Source: CAZOMR01 sp964580655
Lineage (GTDB): Bacteria > RBG-13-61-14 > CAZOMR01
Direction: 5' to 3'
Assembly (NCBI GenBank): GCA_964580655.1
Contig: CAZOMR010000006.1
Location: forward strand, 1 to 31,778
Length of the DNA: 31,778 nt
Of the stretch, positions 31,670-31,778 are shown piece after piece (position 1 is the first letter of the stretch; every line of letters begins with the position of its first letter). Under the pieces are notes generated by a model that saw only the letters and a program-made list of their open reading frames with translations, searched no databases and was not told where the DNA came from. The position numbers were made by a program, and so were the translations under genes.

Positions 31670-31778
31670 AATATCTTCTTATTTTATCATCTGCACAATA
31701 ATTCCTGCAAGTATTGTTTTCACTGGGGGTGTGCGACATAAATGGTGACTATCCGTGAAATATACGGCTCCTCTTGAG

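Larger units (their letters stand above)
31347..31745. repeat. perfect 22-bp inverted repeat flanking tRNA-Arg
   Basis: The left arm (31347-31368), beginning CCATTTATGTCG, and the right arm (31724-31745), ending CGACATAAATGG, are exact reverse complements over 22 bases and enclose 355 bases that include the tRNA-Arg gene. No target-site duplication is evident. The arms look like the ends of a mobile or miniature element. Confidence 0.6.

Noticed and set aside
31508..31741. Open frame of 77 codons containing RPAGLEPAACGLEVRCS
   Set aside because: It runs across the tRNA-Arg gene; this peptide is the familiar false translation of that tRNA's complement.

Overview
The window reads as chromosomal DNA of a Gram-negative, probably anaerobic bacterium, most likely of the Desulfobacterota (the former Deltaproteobacteria). 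This is an inference from gene content: an outer-membrane barrel protein and a LolA-type periplasmic protein, a hypFCDE hydrogenase-maturation operon, an HD-GYP protein, a DUF4388/J-like/TPR protein, two acyl-CoA ligases and a membrane polyferredoxin. No rRNA, prophage, CRISPR array or intact transposase is visible. One tRNA gene, Arg(TCT), lies at the right edge.

Layout. 1-905: a small sigma-region-4-like protein with an N-terminal cysteine cluster, then about 370 bases without a gene that contain a strongly folded candidate non-coding RNA (about 597-824) and a second long inverted repeat (827-891). 906-6028: a long-chain acyl-CoA ligase (-), a membrane 4Fe-4S polyferredoxin (+) and a second AMP-forming acyl-CoA ligase (-). 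6153-8297: a GT-C type membrane glycosyltransferase with a C-terminal TPR region. 8312-14950 (-): a five-gene export operon, in order of transcription a LolA-like protein, two MacB/LolE-type permeases, a LolD-type ATPase and an outer-membrane barrel. 15256-18240 (+): CPBP membrane protein, extended SDR, secreted START-like protein and RpiB. 18243-18569 (-): thioredoxin. 18829-21800 (+): HEAT-repeat protein and HD-GYP protein, overlapping by four bases and sharing a homologous N-terminal domain. 21801-22418: no gene, but several inverted repeats. 22419-23615 (-): sigma-70 family factor. 23823-30279 (+): hypF-hypC-hypD-hypE and a DUF4388/J-like/TPR protein, tightly coupled. 30514-30852: hisI, flanked by dispersed intergenic repeats. 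30853-31778: repeats, palindromes and tRNA-Arg enclosed by a perfect 22-bp inverted repeat.

How the genes work together. HypF and HypE make the thiocarboxamide/cyanide donor, and HypC and HypD carry it to the Fe(CN)2CO unit of NiFe hydrogenases; HypA, HypB and the hydrogenase itself must lie elsewhere. The 8312-14950 operon has the parts needed to move a lipid or lipoprotein from inner to outer membrane: ATPase, two permeases, periplasmic carrier and outer-membrane barrel. Its permeases are unusual because each carries two periplasmic modules in tandem. The HEAT/HD-GYP pair looks like a signalling unit.

The most unusual items are the folded RNA candidate at 597-824, the duplicated periplasmic modules of the export permeases, the domain shared by the HEAT and HD-GYP proteins, the J-like domain without HPD coupled to hypE, and the 22-bp inverted repeat around tRNA-Arg. 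Nothing in the window can be called a new defence or mobile system with confidence.
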